DNA of 64,000 nt from Haliclona indistincta (Eukaryota > Porifera > Demospongiae > Haplosclerida > Chalinidae): the NCBI GenBank assembly GCA_964017065.1, contig OZ024787.1:4451569-4515568 (forward strand), in the 5' to 3' direction. Positions 48,901 through 59,989 of this stretch are shown one piece after another. Below the pieces are notes generated by a model that saw nothing but the letters and a program-made list of their open reading frames with translations, was not told the DNA's origin and did no database searches. The translations under genes and the position numbers were made by a program. Numbering within the stretch: position 1 is the first letter of the stretch; each line of letters begins with the position of its first letter.

Positions 48901-51900
48901 CTTTGTACAAAACTATTGTCTATGTAGGAGAACAGCTTCTTAATGGAAGTGTAGTGGATAGTGTCCTTGCAGTTGATTGGGACAGCAATGAACATGAAGA
49001 GGCTGTCAAAGAAAGAGTATTGCTATTAACTAAAGGCTGTAAGTGTAAGACTGGTTGCATGACACGAAGGTGCATGTGTAAAAGAAAAGGCCAAAGCTGC
49101 TCTGAAGGCTGTTCTTGTTTAAACTGTCTAAATCTACAAGCACAAGTAGAGATCACTAATGATAGAGAAAGTATGGATATTGAAGACACCCAGGAGTTGG
49201 ATTCGGATTGGTCAGATCTAGACAGTAGTAGCGAGACAGATGATGAATTTGACTCATGAATGTACATGTAAACAGTATGACAGTGCCTTTATTAACAGTA
49301 TTACTTATTGTATCTATCATTTTCAACATCATAAATAGTATGACAGTGCCATTTATCCTCCATTTCTATGTTACTTAAAAATAATTCACAGTTGTCATGC
49401 TTGTGACCGTGGGGAAAAATTTTATCAGAACAAATACGCTCTCAAAACAGGTAAAATACTTCATACAATAATCAATGCACAACATACCCAAGATTCGAGT
49501 TGTTTCGCTACATCCCCGGAGTATGAGAGTATCTTCTGTTCGACTCCCTTAAGACGCCATGTTGAACTCCTGTCATACCCGCGACGAAAACGCAGAGCAA
49601 AAGCCGAATGAAGTCAAAATAACTTGAAGAAAATAAGCAAAACTTCCTCTTAGAGCTTTATGACAATGATTCCAGAGATCTAATCACACGTACAGTGTAC
49701 AGCAAACCGTTCTTTACAGGCAACCAGACACAGCCAAAACGCGCCATTTTGTTGTTTATGTTGACGTCATCGTGATTATAAATTCTGCGCTTGGCGACCT
49801 GACTGTACCGTGCCTCCCTAATACTGAATAGCAACTGAATAGCTGCAACAGTAGTAGGAGTGGACTATATTATACTGGTAGCAGCAGAAGCAACAGCATT
49901 ACTTTTGCAGTTATAGTTGCAGCAGCATAGCGCCATGCAGCTAGACCCATTGCGCGTGACATCACAATCAGTAAACTCCAGGAAACTTGCCTGCAGAGTT
50001 TACCCATGACTGTATCTACACTGTCATTTCGCCGTGTGTATATAGCATCGCTAAAACTGTTTGATGACTGTCGCAGAGTTGTTACGACGCAGTTAGCATA
50101 GACGAGAACTGATTGAAATATATTATAGCACAAAAGTAACTAGAGTGAATCAGGAATAATCAGGAATAATTATGCCTCGGTGGGCGGAGCCACGAGGCAT
50201 ACAGTAATCGTGGTGTCAGTCAGTCATTCTGTCAGTCAGTCTGTCGCAACGATTTCTCGGCGCTCGCTGAAAACTAAGCGCTGAAACAAGCAACACGGGT
50301 AGAAATCGATACTTGCTCGGATTTGTATTTTCAGAAGTTTGATTTTAAAGCTTGGTGCGTAAGTTACCGCGTGAATTGCTCACCTAGAAGGCTGTTGGTG
50401 GTGATGTAGACTTCTGAGGAGACAAAGTTGTCTAAAGCTGGCTGCCTTGCAGCCAGTGAGTGTATGAACAGCGTGGCAGACTTGTATATGAAGCTTCGTT
50501 CTTGAGTTATGGCGTAATTTGCTTACCTCGCGATCGATGGCAGTTGCTGGCGATCTAGAGTTCGCCGTAGCACAAAACTACCCACAATTGACTGCCTAGA
50601 AGCTGACAGGTTAGAACTTCACTACAGGATAGTAGCGCGTGTCTAAAGAAATGGTGTAAGCAAGCTATATCTCGATTGCTCGTGTTTTGTGCCATGCACT
50701 CCAACTAGACACGCCCAGTTGAATTAGTGGTCAGCGCTGATTGGCTTCTGATTGCATAACTATTATACTACATTGTACAAGGTATAATAATAGCTGCAGC
50801 TGTTGTATGTGAAATGGTGGCATTCCACCGAGGCATCTGCACCCTTGGTGCTTTATTAAACATGTATTCAAAGTACAAACTGCGCATGTGCAACAGTGTC
50901 TATAGTGCTGTCTCTAACACTGACCTCCAACGAGTACGAAGATACACGGACATGCAGGACTGTGATGTAGCATGCAATGGGTCTGCACAGTATAATGCAC
51001 AAAGTTAAATGATTGCCACTCACTCAGGCTCCCCGTGGATAGGCTACACCCAGTTACTGTATAATGTTCTTATCAGCTATTAGGAAAGCATGACCATAGC
51101 ACTTGACACAAGACTCGCTCAACTTTGTAGATAGGAATTGCACAATCAAGCATTATATGAAGATATTTTGAACGGTAAGGCAGTAAACAGCTGTGTTTTT
51201 TGACGACACACATACTGACCGACCGACCAACAGGCACAAACACAAAACCCTCTGGCGCCTATGCACCTCAATTGCCCTAAATCTAGCCTCACCTCCAGGC
51301 CACACCCTTCAGTTTATGGTCTGGTATTGTTGACTGTCTGCCACACTGAGGCTTTGATTTTCCCATGTTTCCCTGGGACTTGGAATTATCATCAAAATTT
51401 TATATCCATTCATATACATGTACATGCAATCGAATACGTTCATGACTCTTTGTTCGTAAGTGCGTGAGACTAAGATCATGTAAGATGTCCTTCAAACAAG
51501 CACTATGATAATACCGTCTCTCATGTTGAACCAGACTCTATGCTGAAAGCAGACCAGAGACGGACAGATTCTGTATTCTTTGCTAATACACGTATACGTG
51601 GTTTGTACATTTTTAAGGACATGATAAATGGTATATTTCACTGTGAAGCATACGTAGAATCTCGTGCGAGCGCAGACAGTCATTACCAGACCACAAATTG
51701 AATCCCCTATATACAACGTACAGTTAAATTAATAATTTATTACTTACAAGTGCTTTAGAAAATGATTCCCAGACACTATGGTCATACCTAAAGTAACAAG
51801 CCAAAAATTGGATAGTGTAAATTTCACTGAGCTAACCTAATTCTAAGGAAAGAATTTAATGTTGCACTCTGGATAATGGATACAATCATTGCACTGATCA

Positions 51901-53022
51901 AAGAGAGCATCAATAAGAAAAGGTCACAACAAGTTGTCCATTTAGAATACCTGCACAGATAAAATATCGAGATCAACTGAATAGAGAACAGACCATCAAC
52001 CAAATTAGGAAGTATGTGAGAACAGTATGCAAATGCATGAGACATGCTGGGAGCTAGCCCTGAGAAGTTTCACTTCACTGCTAGTATACATGCACATTGC
52101 AACAGTTTGCTGTTCATGATCGTAATCCTACTCTGTTATCACGGTGGATTTATACAACACATCGCCACTATAAATAATTTAGCTGCTGTGCATGACGCTA
52201 TTCTGCACTAGCACACGCATGTTTTATACTACAAAGACACGCTGCTGTTCCAACAATTTTTGCAGAGCTGTGTGGGAACGGTGCTGAATGCGTGACACTC
52301 ACGCAGAATGCGTCATGAGAGTTGAGGTGTCTGGACCATGCAAGAATAACCTAAACTGTAAATCTCGTGGTTGCCTAGCTTTAGCTCATTCCATTCTTTA
52401 TCAAATACTATAAAGTTGGTATTCTTTGCAGAACAAATTTCACTTTAATTTTAAAATTGTACAAAATTCGATTTTCGTGAAATTTTATGTTTGCGAAATT
52501 ACGCCAAAATTATTAATCTTAAGGACTAGAAAGGCAACAAACACAATAGTACTCACGTAGTACCTCGCTTAGAAACTAGAAAATGAAAGCAACGACAACG
52601 ACTTGAAACACAATATCCCCATCATAATAAACTTACCACATGCAGCAGCAAGATTTCACTAAAGAACCAATCAGTAGAGTAGTGGCACCAAAAGCAGTCA
52701 CGATCTGTGACCCATACACCACATAGCATTGGTATGCTGTACCAATTGCAATATTGCACTTTAAGAAAAACCATAGACCATTATTAGATCCGATGGTCTG
52801 TGCCTCGTAGAAAAAATAGAACGAGAGTCCGTTGCCAGCCAAGATAAGTATGTAGGCGACCGCCAGAAAAAGTGAGATGGTTACTTCGATGTTTTTCTGT
52901 CGTTCGACCAAGCTTCTCACTTCATGAGGATAAAAATAGTCGTCGGTCGTACGGCTACGGTGTCGGTGGTCATTGTTCCAAAGCAGGAGGGCTAGGTTGA
53001 TCTGTTCGTTCGACGCCTCCAT
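45931..53022 (-). CDS. Four-transmembrane protein, 217 aa (tetraspan family)
   Basis: Exons: 52637-53022, 51837-51950, 51748-51787, 45931-46044; phases 2, 2, 0, total 654 nt. Start MEASNEQINLALLLWNNDH (an adjacent upstream ATG adds one Met). YPHEVRSLVERQKNIEVTIS precedes segment 1; segment 2 ends VKSCCCMW; exon 2 carries segment 3 (CCDLFLLMLSLISAMIVSII); exon 4 segment 4 (YTSWGVFGLVFMTSILEVF) and CRRRMTYHRLD. It is the block-2 counterpart of 37595-40969. Intron 3 is 5.7 kb, against 1.6 kb in the counterpart, because it has absorbed the transposons at 46461-49825 and 50064-50925. Function unknown. Confidence 0.75.
46464..46834. mobile_element. Foldback element, arms of about 150 bp
   Basis: The sequence from AGAAAATTAAAAAGATTTCT at 46464 to about 46613 is repeated almost perfectly in reverse complement from about 46684 to 46834, around a 70-bp centre. 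A diverged arm occurs at 31371-31520. No coding sequence. Confidence 0.8.
47603..49818 (+). mobile_element. 2.2-kb DNA transposon encoding a cysteine-rich protein
   Basis: Inverted ends GGGAGGCAC...CAGTC.GGTCGCC (47603-47628 and 49793-49818, 21 of 26 positions alike) are flanked by TA. Block 1 lacks it, so it is a genuine insertion. Inside is the 362-codon frame at 48171-49259. A 19-bp GTGGGGAAAAATTTTATCA is repeated near 47880 and 49410 as a subterminal direct repeat. The 48 bp left of 47601 are shared with the relic at 23984-24058, so the left terminus may be further out. Superfamily not determined. Confidence 0.65.
48171..49259 (+). CDS. Transposon-borne cysteine-rich CXC-type protein, 362 aa, intronless
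   Basis: A single uninterrupted frame inside the element at 47603-49818. It contains repeated zinc-finger-like pairs: VCTLC (about residue 28), IICRAC, CCVLGCTDTCH, PLCSRHYH, CATC...HCPD and VCLTCYRSH. Near residues 285-320 is a dense KGCKCKTGCMTRRCMCKR...CSCLNC cluster resembling the CXC (tesmin/TSO1-like) DNA-binding fold, followed by an acidic Asp/Ser-rich tail. No DDE catalytic core is recognisable, so it may be an accessory or captured DNA-binding protein, or a transposase of unrecognised type. Lack of introns and its transposon boundaries set it apart from neighbouring genes. Frame integrity suggests recent activity or constraint. Confidence 0.7.
   Translation: MATRIRRRLSYDAGGSQPVVGESNQVRVCTLCSQQHPLTSQVHTWQNERAREEALNLGIVPSDIICRACHDDIRRISVDPSHVPRWEKKRETVKCCVLGCTDTCHSKLHVLDVNQHLDKLHKEVQFAESQNIPFPTPLCSRHYHFVYQAIQPQQRQCATCEVYVTHDTSRHCPDADKIKKHLHENAGFEGNLEATDRVCLTCYRSHLLILEADRRISYDCDLKCLIDTIKVTASETTNTARELALYKTIVYVGEQLLNGSVVDSVLAVDWDSNEHEEAVKERVLLLTKGCKCKTGCMTRRCMCKRKGQSCSEGCSCLNCLNLQAQVEITNDRESMDIEDTQELDSDWSDLDSSSETDDEFDS
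50064..50925. mobile_element. 0.86-kb insertion in block 2
   Basis: Block 1 runs from AAAACTGTTTGCTGA directly into CCCCCAACGAGTACG near 38485; in block 2 about 860 bp intervene. The insert contains the palindromic motif TGCCTCGGTGGGCGGAGCCACGAGGCA near 50172-50199. No protein is recognised and ends are not well defined. Confidence 0.55.
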
Positions 53023-53099
53023 CATCACATGGCGCAACAGTTTTTAGAACAGATATTATAATTAATTTTTATAATAATAAATTACTTGCAATTTTTAAT

Positions 53100-53290
53100 T
53101 CAAATTTATGACACAAAACAAAAAAATCATTCTAACATGTGTGACTTGAGCAAAGAGGGCAAGGATTATCTCCAGTATAATGGTCACTATAACGACTGCC
53201 ACGACGTGATCTAGCAAACAGTCAGAATGGTAAATGCACTATTTAGTCTACATCTCGCTGTTATACCTATACCAAATAATAATTACTATA
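53100..53290 (-). pseudogene. Relic of a tetraspan last exon
   Basis: Aligns with the last exon and following intron of the gene at 56894-59989 (ATCTCCAGTATAATGGTCAC, then CTAGCAAACAGNCAGAATGG), but with internal deletions that destroy the SWGV segment and the exon-3 region. Non-functional. Confidence 0.55.
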
Positions 53291-53460
53291 CATTTTTTAA
53301 TAATAATTACTATACATTTTTTAATTATTGATAACAGTAACAGATAATTAATACACAGTTAATAAAACATGACCACTGTCCACATTTTTACTCAATCAAC
53401 TTGTCATTCAGTAATACAAAATTAATAATCATTGTAACATGTATAACTTGAGGATGTAGT

Positions 53461-53574
53461 CTAATCCAGCCTATGATAGGTCATTCTTCTTCGACACCTC
53501 TTGACCAGGCAGGTGAGAATTACCTCAAGTATAATAGTCATGAACACCAATCCAGACACTCCCCATGATGTGAT
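53461..53574 (-). pseudogene. Orphan last exon of the tetraspan family
   Basis: Encodes an intact segment 4 and tail (ITSWGVSGLVFMTIILEVI, CRRRMTYHRLD, TAG) with a normal acceptor, but no exons 1-3 of its own lie between it and the next gene (55146). It could be a relic, or an alternative terminal exon for the gene at 55146-56721, since the phase (0) is compatible. Confidence 0.55.
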
Positions 53575-53725
53575 CTATACAACAAAACACAAACACGGCA
53601 AGGTAAAGCTGAGGACCCAAATATTAGTGAAGCATTGGTGACCAGTGGTGTAGCCAGGGTTGGAAAGTTGGTAGGGTACAAGTAGCTAATTAATTATTCA
53701 TGAGGACATGGTCAATTGATATTGC

Positions 53726-54160
53726 TTGTCAAACAATGGACTCGCATATGCTGAGCTGCTTTTCACATGCAGGAGCTTTAGTCTCACTGTTTTAGTTCCA
53801 GTTAGAAGATCTGGTACTCGTTCATCCTCAAACAACAAAATGCTATATCCTTTAACGTCCACCACTTCCTCTAGCAATTTTTATTTCAATAGACTCCCTC
53901 GACTGTGGAATGGTCTGCCCTCAGTTGATGATAATGTCTCCACTTCAGCTGCAATATCCAGCCTGAAGGCTCTCTTTTGGTCGCATTTTCTCCTCAGTTT
54001 TGATATCCATGTTCGTACCACTTCCTCTGCCCATGTTCATCATGTGCCTATTCAAGTCCTTAGTTTACCTATCTTTAGTGTTATTTAATTCCGGCTGACA
54101 CAATTTCTATAATGTGGTTGACCCTCAGTGCCTATCGTCACTTATTAATTTTTCTGTTTT
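53726..54160 (+). mobile_element. 3' fragment of a non-LTR retrotransposon (LINE)
   Basis: The 120-residue frame at 53726-54088 contains RSGTRSSSNNKMLYPL and FYFNRLPRLWNGLPS, the hallmark C-terminal tail of CR1/jockey-like reverse transcriptases in animals. The rest of the reverse transcriptase is missing, which fits the usual 5' truncation. A CAGTGGTGTAGCCAGG element end lies just upstream at about 53644. Confidence 0.65.
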
Positions 54161-55145
54161 CTCTTTCTAAAATTAAATCCATTGTCTAGCTTTATTGTGC
54201 ACTGTAAAGCAAAATTATAATTAAAACTGGATTGTATATTCGTAAAACACGTTACTTGAACTATCAATAATTTTATCGTATTTTTGCTATGATTCGCTTG
54301 CCAGCGTAACTTGTTTGTTGCAATTTGCGTCAAGCAAGGCTGTAGCAGGCCCACCAGTCAGTTAACAGCCTCTGATTGTTTGCTTGAGCATCAGTGTTGC
54401 ATTTTTATTGCTAGAGGATCGTCACCACTTCCTCGGGCCGTAGCAGCTCAGCGACCGGATCAGCCAGATCGCATAATGTACTCGAAGTTGTCAGTAAACT
54501 TAGTGTAGGCTCGAATCGAACTACGTACGCTCAGTTGTTCTCGTGTCGGCATAGTTGGCTGTATGTACAGTAATTATAATGCGTTTGCCAGGGTACAAAT
54601 TAACTGTCAGTATAGTAATACATACTATAAAGCTACTTAAGAAATGGCGCGCTTATGTTAGTTGCTAATTATTGCAAATCTAACAGTACACAACAGGTCG
54701 TTGATTTTGGTACACCCGGACCAAAATATCTGGATAACCTAACTAGTCAGAGATTTTTGGTCCACCGGACCAAATTTTTTGTAGTTTTTTGTCCGGGTGG
54801 ACCAATATCACCCAGACACAAATTGCCATGACAGTCCATACAGGGTTTTGCAGGATGCTTGACCAAAAATTTGTTGCTAGCGCATGCACACAGTACGTTA
54901 TCTGTACAATTAATATACAGAAACACGCTGTGGGCATGTGCTAACAGGAAATTATTTGGTCAAGCAACCTGCAAAACCCTGTACCCATCCATTACTCATT
55001 CGTGGGGTAATAAAGCTGTGGGTATGGCGAATTAACTGAAATTGCAGTCTTATACACATGTACAAAAAATTTATAACGACGAAGCATACTGCTCAGACAC
55101 TGAGTTCCACGCGCAGTCACTGGACATAAGAAAGGACTAGGCCTA
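54161..55145. other. Gene-free spacer with one MITE
   Basis: Apart from the element at 54841-54981 and a short inverted motif around GGTCCACCGGACC near 54756, I see no exon or RNA gene. Confidence 0.4.
54841..54981. mobile_element. 141-bp MITE flanked by TA
   Basis: Terminal repeats CAGGGTTTTGCAGGATGCTTG and its near complement; TA on each side (54839-54840, 54982-54983). Size and TA duplication fit a mariner-type MITE. Confidence 0.7.
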
Positions 55146-56721
55146 TTACAGTCTATGATAGGTCATTCTTCTTCGACACCTCTTGACCAGGCAGACCAGA
55201 ATCACCTCCAGTATAATAGTCATGAACACCACTCCAGACACTCCCCATGATGTGATCTATTATACAAAATGAATTCATTATTACTGATGTATTGTTAGGC
55301 ACACATTCTCTGAGGTACATAAAACTTGGGGGCCCACACAGGCTCGTACCGAATTTGTGCATCTTGTAGCAGCTTTTTTATATTATTATTATTGAAACTT
55401 TTCGACAAATTAACAGTCAAAGGACAAACTCCAACTAGTGGAGCAGCCTACTACAATAAGATTAACTAATAATTATGTGAATACTCATGATTATGATAAA
55501 ATTATGCATGTCATGATACTGCTTTGTGATAGCCATGTTTTGAAAAGGTGAGCATGCATCTCCACGCAACCTCTTAGCTAGGTATGGACCTGGGAATTAA
55601 GCCATTGTACGTACATAGCAAACTGCATAATGATTTTATTATATAAGTCGACAACTTTTGCACACTGTGCATGTGAACGTTGGAGTATAGGCTTCGGCAA
55701 ATTATGAGCTAAAATGCACATGTACCTTATAGAATTACAAGAGGAGATCTTACAGAAATGACTTATGATCTGATTCATAGTACATGCAAAAAAGGAAGGA
55801 GACTTTAAATCTTGCCAAATTGCCCTTAAATACGACAGTTATTTATAACTTAAATTAATATTACTTACGAATGCTATACAAAATGATTCTTTGATAGGTT
55901 CACACCTAAAATAGCAGCAAAAATCAAACAGAGTAAATTTGACTTATTTACAGAGCTCACCTAGCTCTTGGACCGCCACTTGAAAAACCTAATGATGCAC
56001 TCAGGATAATGGATACAACCATTGCACTGATCAAAGAGAGCATCAATAAGAAAATATCAAAACAAGTTTTCATCCTGGAATACCTGCATAGATAAAAATA
56101 ATTGGATCAACGGAATAGAAACTCTAAATCTGTTAGTGAAGTTTAAACCTGTGAGAAAAAGATAACGGACACAATGACTACATGTAACCACATAGTACCT
56201 CGTGTCAAAACTACCAAAATGAAAGTGGTGTTCTTACGAACAATAGCAAAGAAGAGTGAACATTAATGTAAGGTGGGTCTTGTTAAAAACACAATCTCCC
56301 ATCATGCTACTTACCACATACAGCGGCAAGATTTCACTAGAGAACCAATCAGTAGAAAAACGGCGCCAAGAGCAGCCACGATCTGTGACACGTACACCAC
56401 TGTGCATGGGTACATGTATGAGATATTTTTGTTGGTAGTTGCGTTATAAAGAACACACTTGTAGCTTAAAAACCATCCAGGATCGTGCGTGTAATTTTTC
56501 TGTGCGTCGTGGAAGAAGTAGAACGAGAGTCCGCTGCCAGCCATGACAAGTATGTAGACGACCCCGAGAAGAAGTGAGATGATTACTTCGATGATTTTCT
56601 GTCGTTTGACCAAGCTCCTCACTTCATGAGGAAAGAAATATTCGTCGGCCGTAGGGCTACGGTGGTCATTGTTCCAAAGCAGCAGGCCTGGGTTGATCTG
56701 TTCGCTGGCGGACGCCTCCAT
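55146..56721 (-). CDS. Four-transmembrane protein, 225 aa (tetraspan family)
   Basis: Exons: 56315-56721, 55961-56083, 55869-55905, 55146-55256; phases 2, 2, 0, total 678 nt. Starts MEASASEQINPGLLLWNNDH; YFFPHEVRSLVKRQKIIEVI precedes segment 1; the first loop holds two cysteines (KCVLY, YPCTV); segment 2 ends VKSCRCMW. Exon 2 carries segment 3 (CFDIFLLMLSLISAMVVSII) and a Gly/Ser loop, exon 4 segment 4 (SWGVSGVVFMTIILEVILVC) and CRRRMTYHRL. This is the most compact member, with short introns and few transposons, so it is the best template for family structure. Function unknown. Confidence 0.8.
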
Positions 56722-56893
56722 TTATACATGTATATCGCCCCTTATACGCACACAGATAACAGTCTTTAATTTAGAACAGATACTAAATTATTTGTGATCA
56801 GTGTCATTATTTCCACTTTTATTTCAAATTATTTATGACACAAAACAAAAAATTCATTGTAACATGTGTGACTTGAGCATGTATTCGTTCAGG

Positions 56894-59800
56894 CTACTCC
56901 AGTCTATGCCTATAGTAGGTCATTCTTCGTCGACACTTGAAAACAACGAGAGTAAGGATCATCTCCAGTATAATGGTCACTATAACAACTGCCACGACTC
57001 CCCATGATGTGATCTAGCAAACAGACAGAATGGTAAATGCACTGTCTAGTGTACTAAATTATTTATTCACTCTCTTTTTACTTACATATGCTCTACAAAA
57101 TGAACCGATCTCACTGTCACACCTATACCAAAAACAAAAAAAAAATCAATAATACTACATGCATGCTTGGTGCATACAGTGTATTAGGTATTTTGACATA
57201 AGTATTAAAAATCATTGCCGTAGACACTGGGTTGTTAGGTGAATGTGCTTATATTAGTTTAGCAAAAAAATCTGCGCCAAACAGCGATTAATACGCAGTG
57301 TCTGTTATTTGTGACAACGAACTACCGTAGACGCAGAAATTTTCAAGGGGATTCTACAGCGGTTTCATGACTTCTTGCAAGGAAAAAGCGTAGAGCGTGA
57401 CCTGTTAATTCGCTAAGTCCTTGAAATACATTCTTTGGCCCGGATCGATTGAGCTAGCGCGCGCTATAAGCGCGGTAAGTTCGTACGAATCGAATGTAAG
57501 GTAAAGAGGCGGAGTCCGATCTAAACCAGCCCACGTGGCGCGTGTAGCTAGCTCGACGTGTAGCCTTCAACTATGGATCAATCGTGGCGCTATTCGCCCT
57601 GGGCTCCATTCCCTGGCTACTATCAACCCTCTTCTTTTGGTGCTGGTCTTAGTAATCATCCATCTAACTTGGCTGTTGGCTGCGATGGCCTCGTACGTCA
57701 AGTCCAGTGCTTCGAGTCATGTTGGTACACCATGCGCCATCTTAGATCATCAGGATAAGCGCTGGACCGCGTTGGCTCACAAGTCGTGCGAACAGCCATA
57801 TTGAATAGATCAGTAAGTTAAGGGGCAGAGCTTTACTTTGACTCGAACTCGATCGACCATACCGCACCGTTTACGCTAGCGCTCCAGATGACGTTAATAT
57901 AACTCGCACTCGAAGTGCTAACGATTCATAATGAACGGTATTCGTTAACATTTCAATGGCTTCCCGGCAAGAAGACATGAAACCGCTGTATTTTCGAGGC
58001 TGGGATTAACCTCGAAAATTAAATCGTCGAATTATTTGTGCGACGAAAATTAATATGGTACATTCCCACTTGTTGACACAGCTACCAGCACGACTCTCAG
58101 GCGCTACTTCAAGCCAGTGGATCAAACTGCTGACAGGCTACCAGATCCACATGGACCGTTGCTGGCACGAATTCCAGCTGCAACTACAGCAACAGCGTTT
58201 CTGTCTCTTGAATTGTTAGGCTCCAACGCACATACAAGTGTTTCCCCAACTGCATCTTCCCAGATATCTTTAGATATCCGCGGATACAGAGATCTTTCTG
58301 GTACCGCAAACTGTTCCCGCCATTTTCGCACGTGAAAATTTTCGCTAACAAAATTTTTCGCTGCGTTCAAATTTTCGAGGGAGGTGACCACCCTCAAAAA
58401 TAAGATTCCTTGAAAATTTAACACTCGAAATATTTCACCCTCGAAAATTTCTGCGTCTACGGTAGTTGGACAAACAGGCAGCCTGAGTTTTGCTTGTTCT
58501 GCACGTTTGCAGCTACAACGACGAGCCCGGCTTAGCCTAGGCATGGCACAGTACTGTGCTACAAAGGCATCACATGATTTTAACAGTTACTGGACGAGTA
58601 CAAGAATATACGACCTGCGCCTAAACACGAGTGCAAGGGACACCAAAAAGTGTACGGTAAAGTGTACGAACGCATAAGAAATGCATGCACTTAACACTTA
58701 GAATCTCTTATGCAGGGACCAATACATGTGTACGACTACCAAGATATGGCTATTTCACTGCAGTAACTGGGGAATGCAGCTGCTTTAATTTGTACTACAT
58801 GTAACAGCCATGACAAAGTAAATTTTTCAGGACACTGGGTGGTTCTTCTGAAACACCCTGTCCCTGTCTACAGTTCTGTGACTATAATGACTCTGGCTCA
58901 CTTGATGTCACTTGAAACAATCAAAGATAATTCCAGAAAAATGGTGACAACTGTTGCAAAGAACAGTGTGATCAGCAGTAAGAAAAAATCGACACACAAT
59001 GCCCATGAAAACCTATAGAACACAATACATTAAATTTTGGGAGTTATTATCAGTATTGCCTCTAGGCCAAGTGGCCTGAGATAATTTTGTTCCATGCTAT
59101 AGATGATTTTGGCAATGTATTATACATGACATGCCATAAATAAACGTGTCATCAAAGGCAATCATCATCCTGCGTCAAACTCCGCCTACTTTGTGGGAAA
59201 GAGATCTGCGGGAAGAGTTGTTTAGCAGCCTCAGTATTGTTGCAGCTCTCCATCAATATTGCTCAACACTGCACTATATATTGTTGGGCGCAACATTTGT
59301 AAAAAGCCCAGGTAACAAGTTTTCAGCGTTCTTGTATCTGGCTACTATTAGACTGACAAATCCATCGCTGAATTCGAGATTATACTTTATAGAGAAATTT
59401 TATTCCAAGGCTTCTTACCAAAACACATTTCGCGTTCAAGCATTTCTGGGCTAGTAGCCTAGCTCAGAAAATACTCTTCAAACAGACACTGCAATCTTTC
59501 CCACAAATAGGCAGAGTTTTGACACGAGTTGACAATTCTATGACGCCAAATTTCACATTGCCAAAATCATCTAATAGACGCCATTTTCCTTATCTCACTC
59601 ACTTACCATCTGCAACAGCAAGACTTCACCAGAGACACTAACACCAGGATAACTGCGCCAAGACCAACCAAGAACTGAAACACGTACACCAGTATGCATT
59701 GGTAGTTACTGGAGGGATTGCCTATATTACAAGATTCGTTGAAAATCCACAACCTCGAGTTTGTGTGATTCTGTGCTTTATAAAAGAAAAAGAACGAGAG

Positions 59801-59989
59801 CCCACTGCCCGTCATGATTAACATGTACACCGCGATCAGAAGGATAGAGATGATGAATTCGATGATCTTCTGTCGTCTGACTAATTTCCTCACTTCGTGC
59901 GGGTAGAAGTCGATCATGGAACTACGGTGTTGGCTGTCATCATGCAAACGAAGCAGGCTGATCCTTGCGTTGCCATACGAGTCCTCCAT
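56894..59989 (-). CDS. Four-transmembrane protein, 216 aa (tetraspan family)
   Basis: Exons: 59607-59989, 58902-59012, 57086-57122, 56894-57013; phases 2, 2, 0, total 651 nt. Starts MEDSYGNARISLLRLHDDS; FYPHEVRKLVRRQKIIEFII precedes segment 1; the first loop has two cysteines; segment 2 ends VKSCCCRW. Exon 2 has segment 3 (CVDFFLLLITLFFATVVTIF), exon 4 a diverged segment 4 (SWGVVAVVIVTIILEMILTL) and CRRRMTYYRHRLE. Intron 2 (57123-58901) contains a transposon inside a transposon, and intron 1 another (59100-59573). A CACGTG lies at 60015-60020, 26 bp upstream of the ATG. Function unknown. Confidence 0.8.
57325..58462. mobile_element. CCGTAG-type element carrying a gene fragment, split by another insertion
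   Basis: Ends CCGTAGACGCAGAAATTTTC and its complement are flanked by TA. Removing the 632-bp insertion at 57357-57988 leaves about 0.5 kb. Its minus strand (about 58122-58300) encodes a fragment with DIWEDAVGETLVCALEPNN followed by RDRNAVAVV, which resembles the HIRAN-like domain often seen in invertebrate transposon-associated proteins. This looks like a captured or residual coding piece. Confidence 0.65.
57357..57988 (-). mobile_element. 632-bp non-autonomous Tc1/mariner-like element, copy 2
   Basis: Reverse-complement copy of 29511-30142, of exactly equal length, flanked by TA (57355-57356, 57989-57990). It is nested just inside the left end of the element at 57325-58462. Confidence 0.75.
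59100..59573. mobile_element. 474-bp MITE in intron 1 of the tetraspan gene
   Basis: Ends TAGATGATTTTGGCAATGT and exact complement ACATTGCCAAAATCATCTA. Further inward complementarity is seen (CTCCGCCTACTTTGTGGGAAAG near 59178 and its complement near 59500). No coding sequence. Confidence 0.75.

Larger units (their letters stand above)
41811..53053. repeat. Segmental duplication, block 2 (two-gene unit, transposon-inflated)
   Basis: Collinear with 35367-41013 but interrupted by insertions at about 42697-43951, 46461-49825 and 50064-50925. Both genes of this block are intact in their coding exons. The comparison with block 1 defines the insertion boundaries. Confidence 0.8.

Noticed and set aside
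58117..58335. Plus-strand 72-codon frame
   Set aside because: Antisense shadow of the HIRAN-like fragment inside the transposon at 57325-58462.
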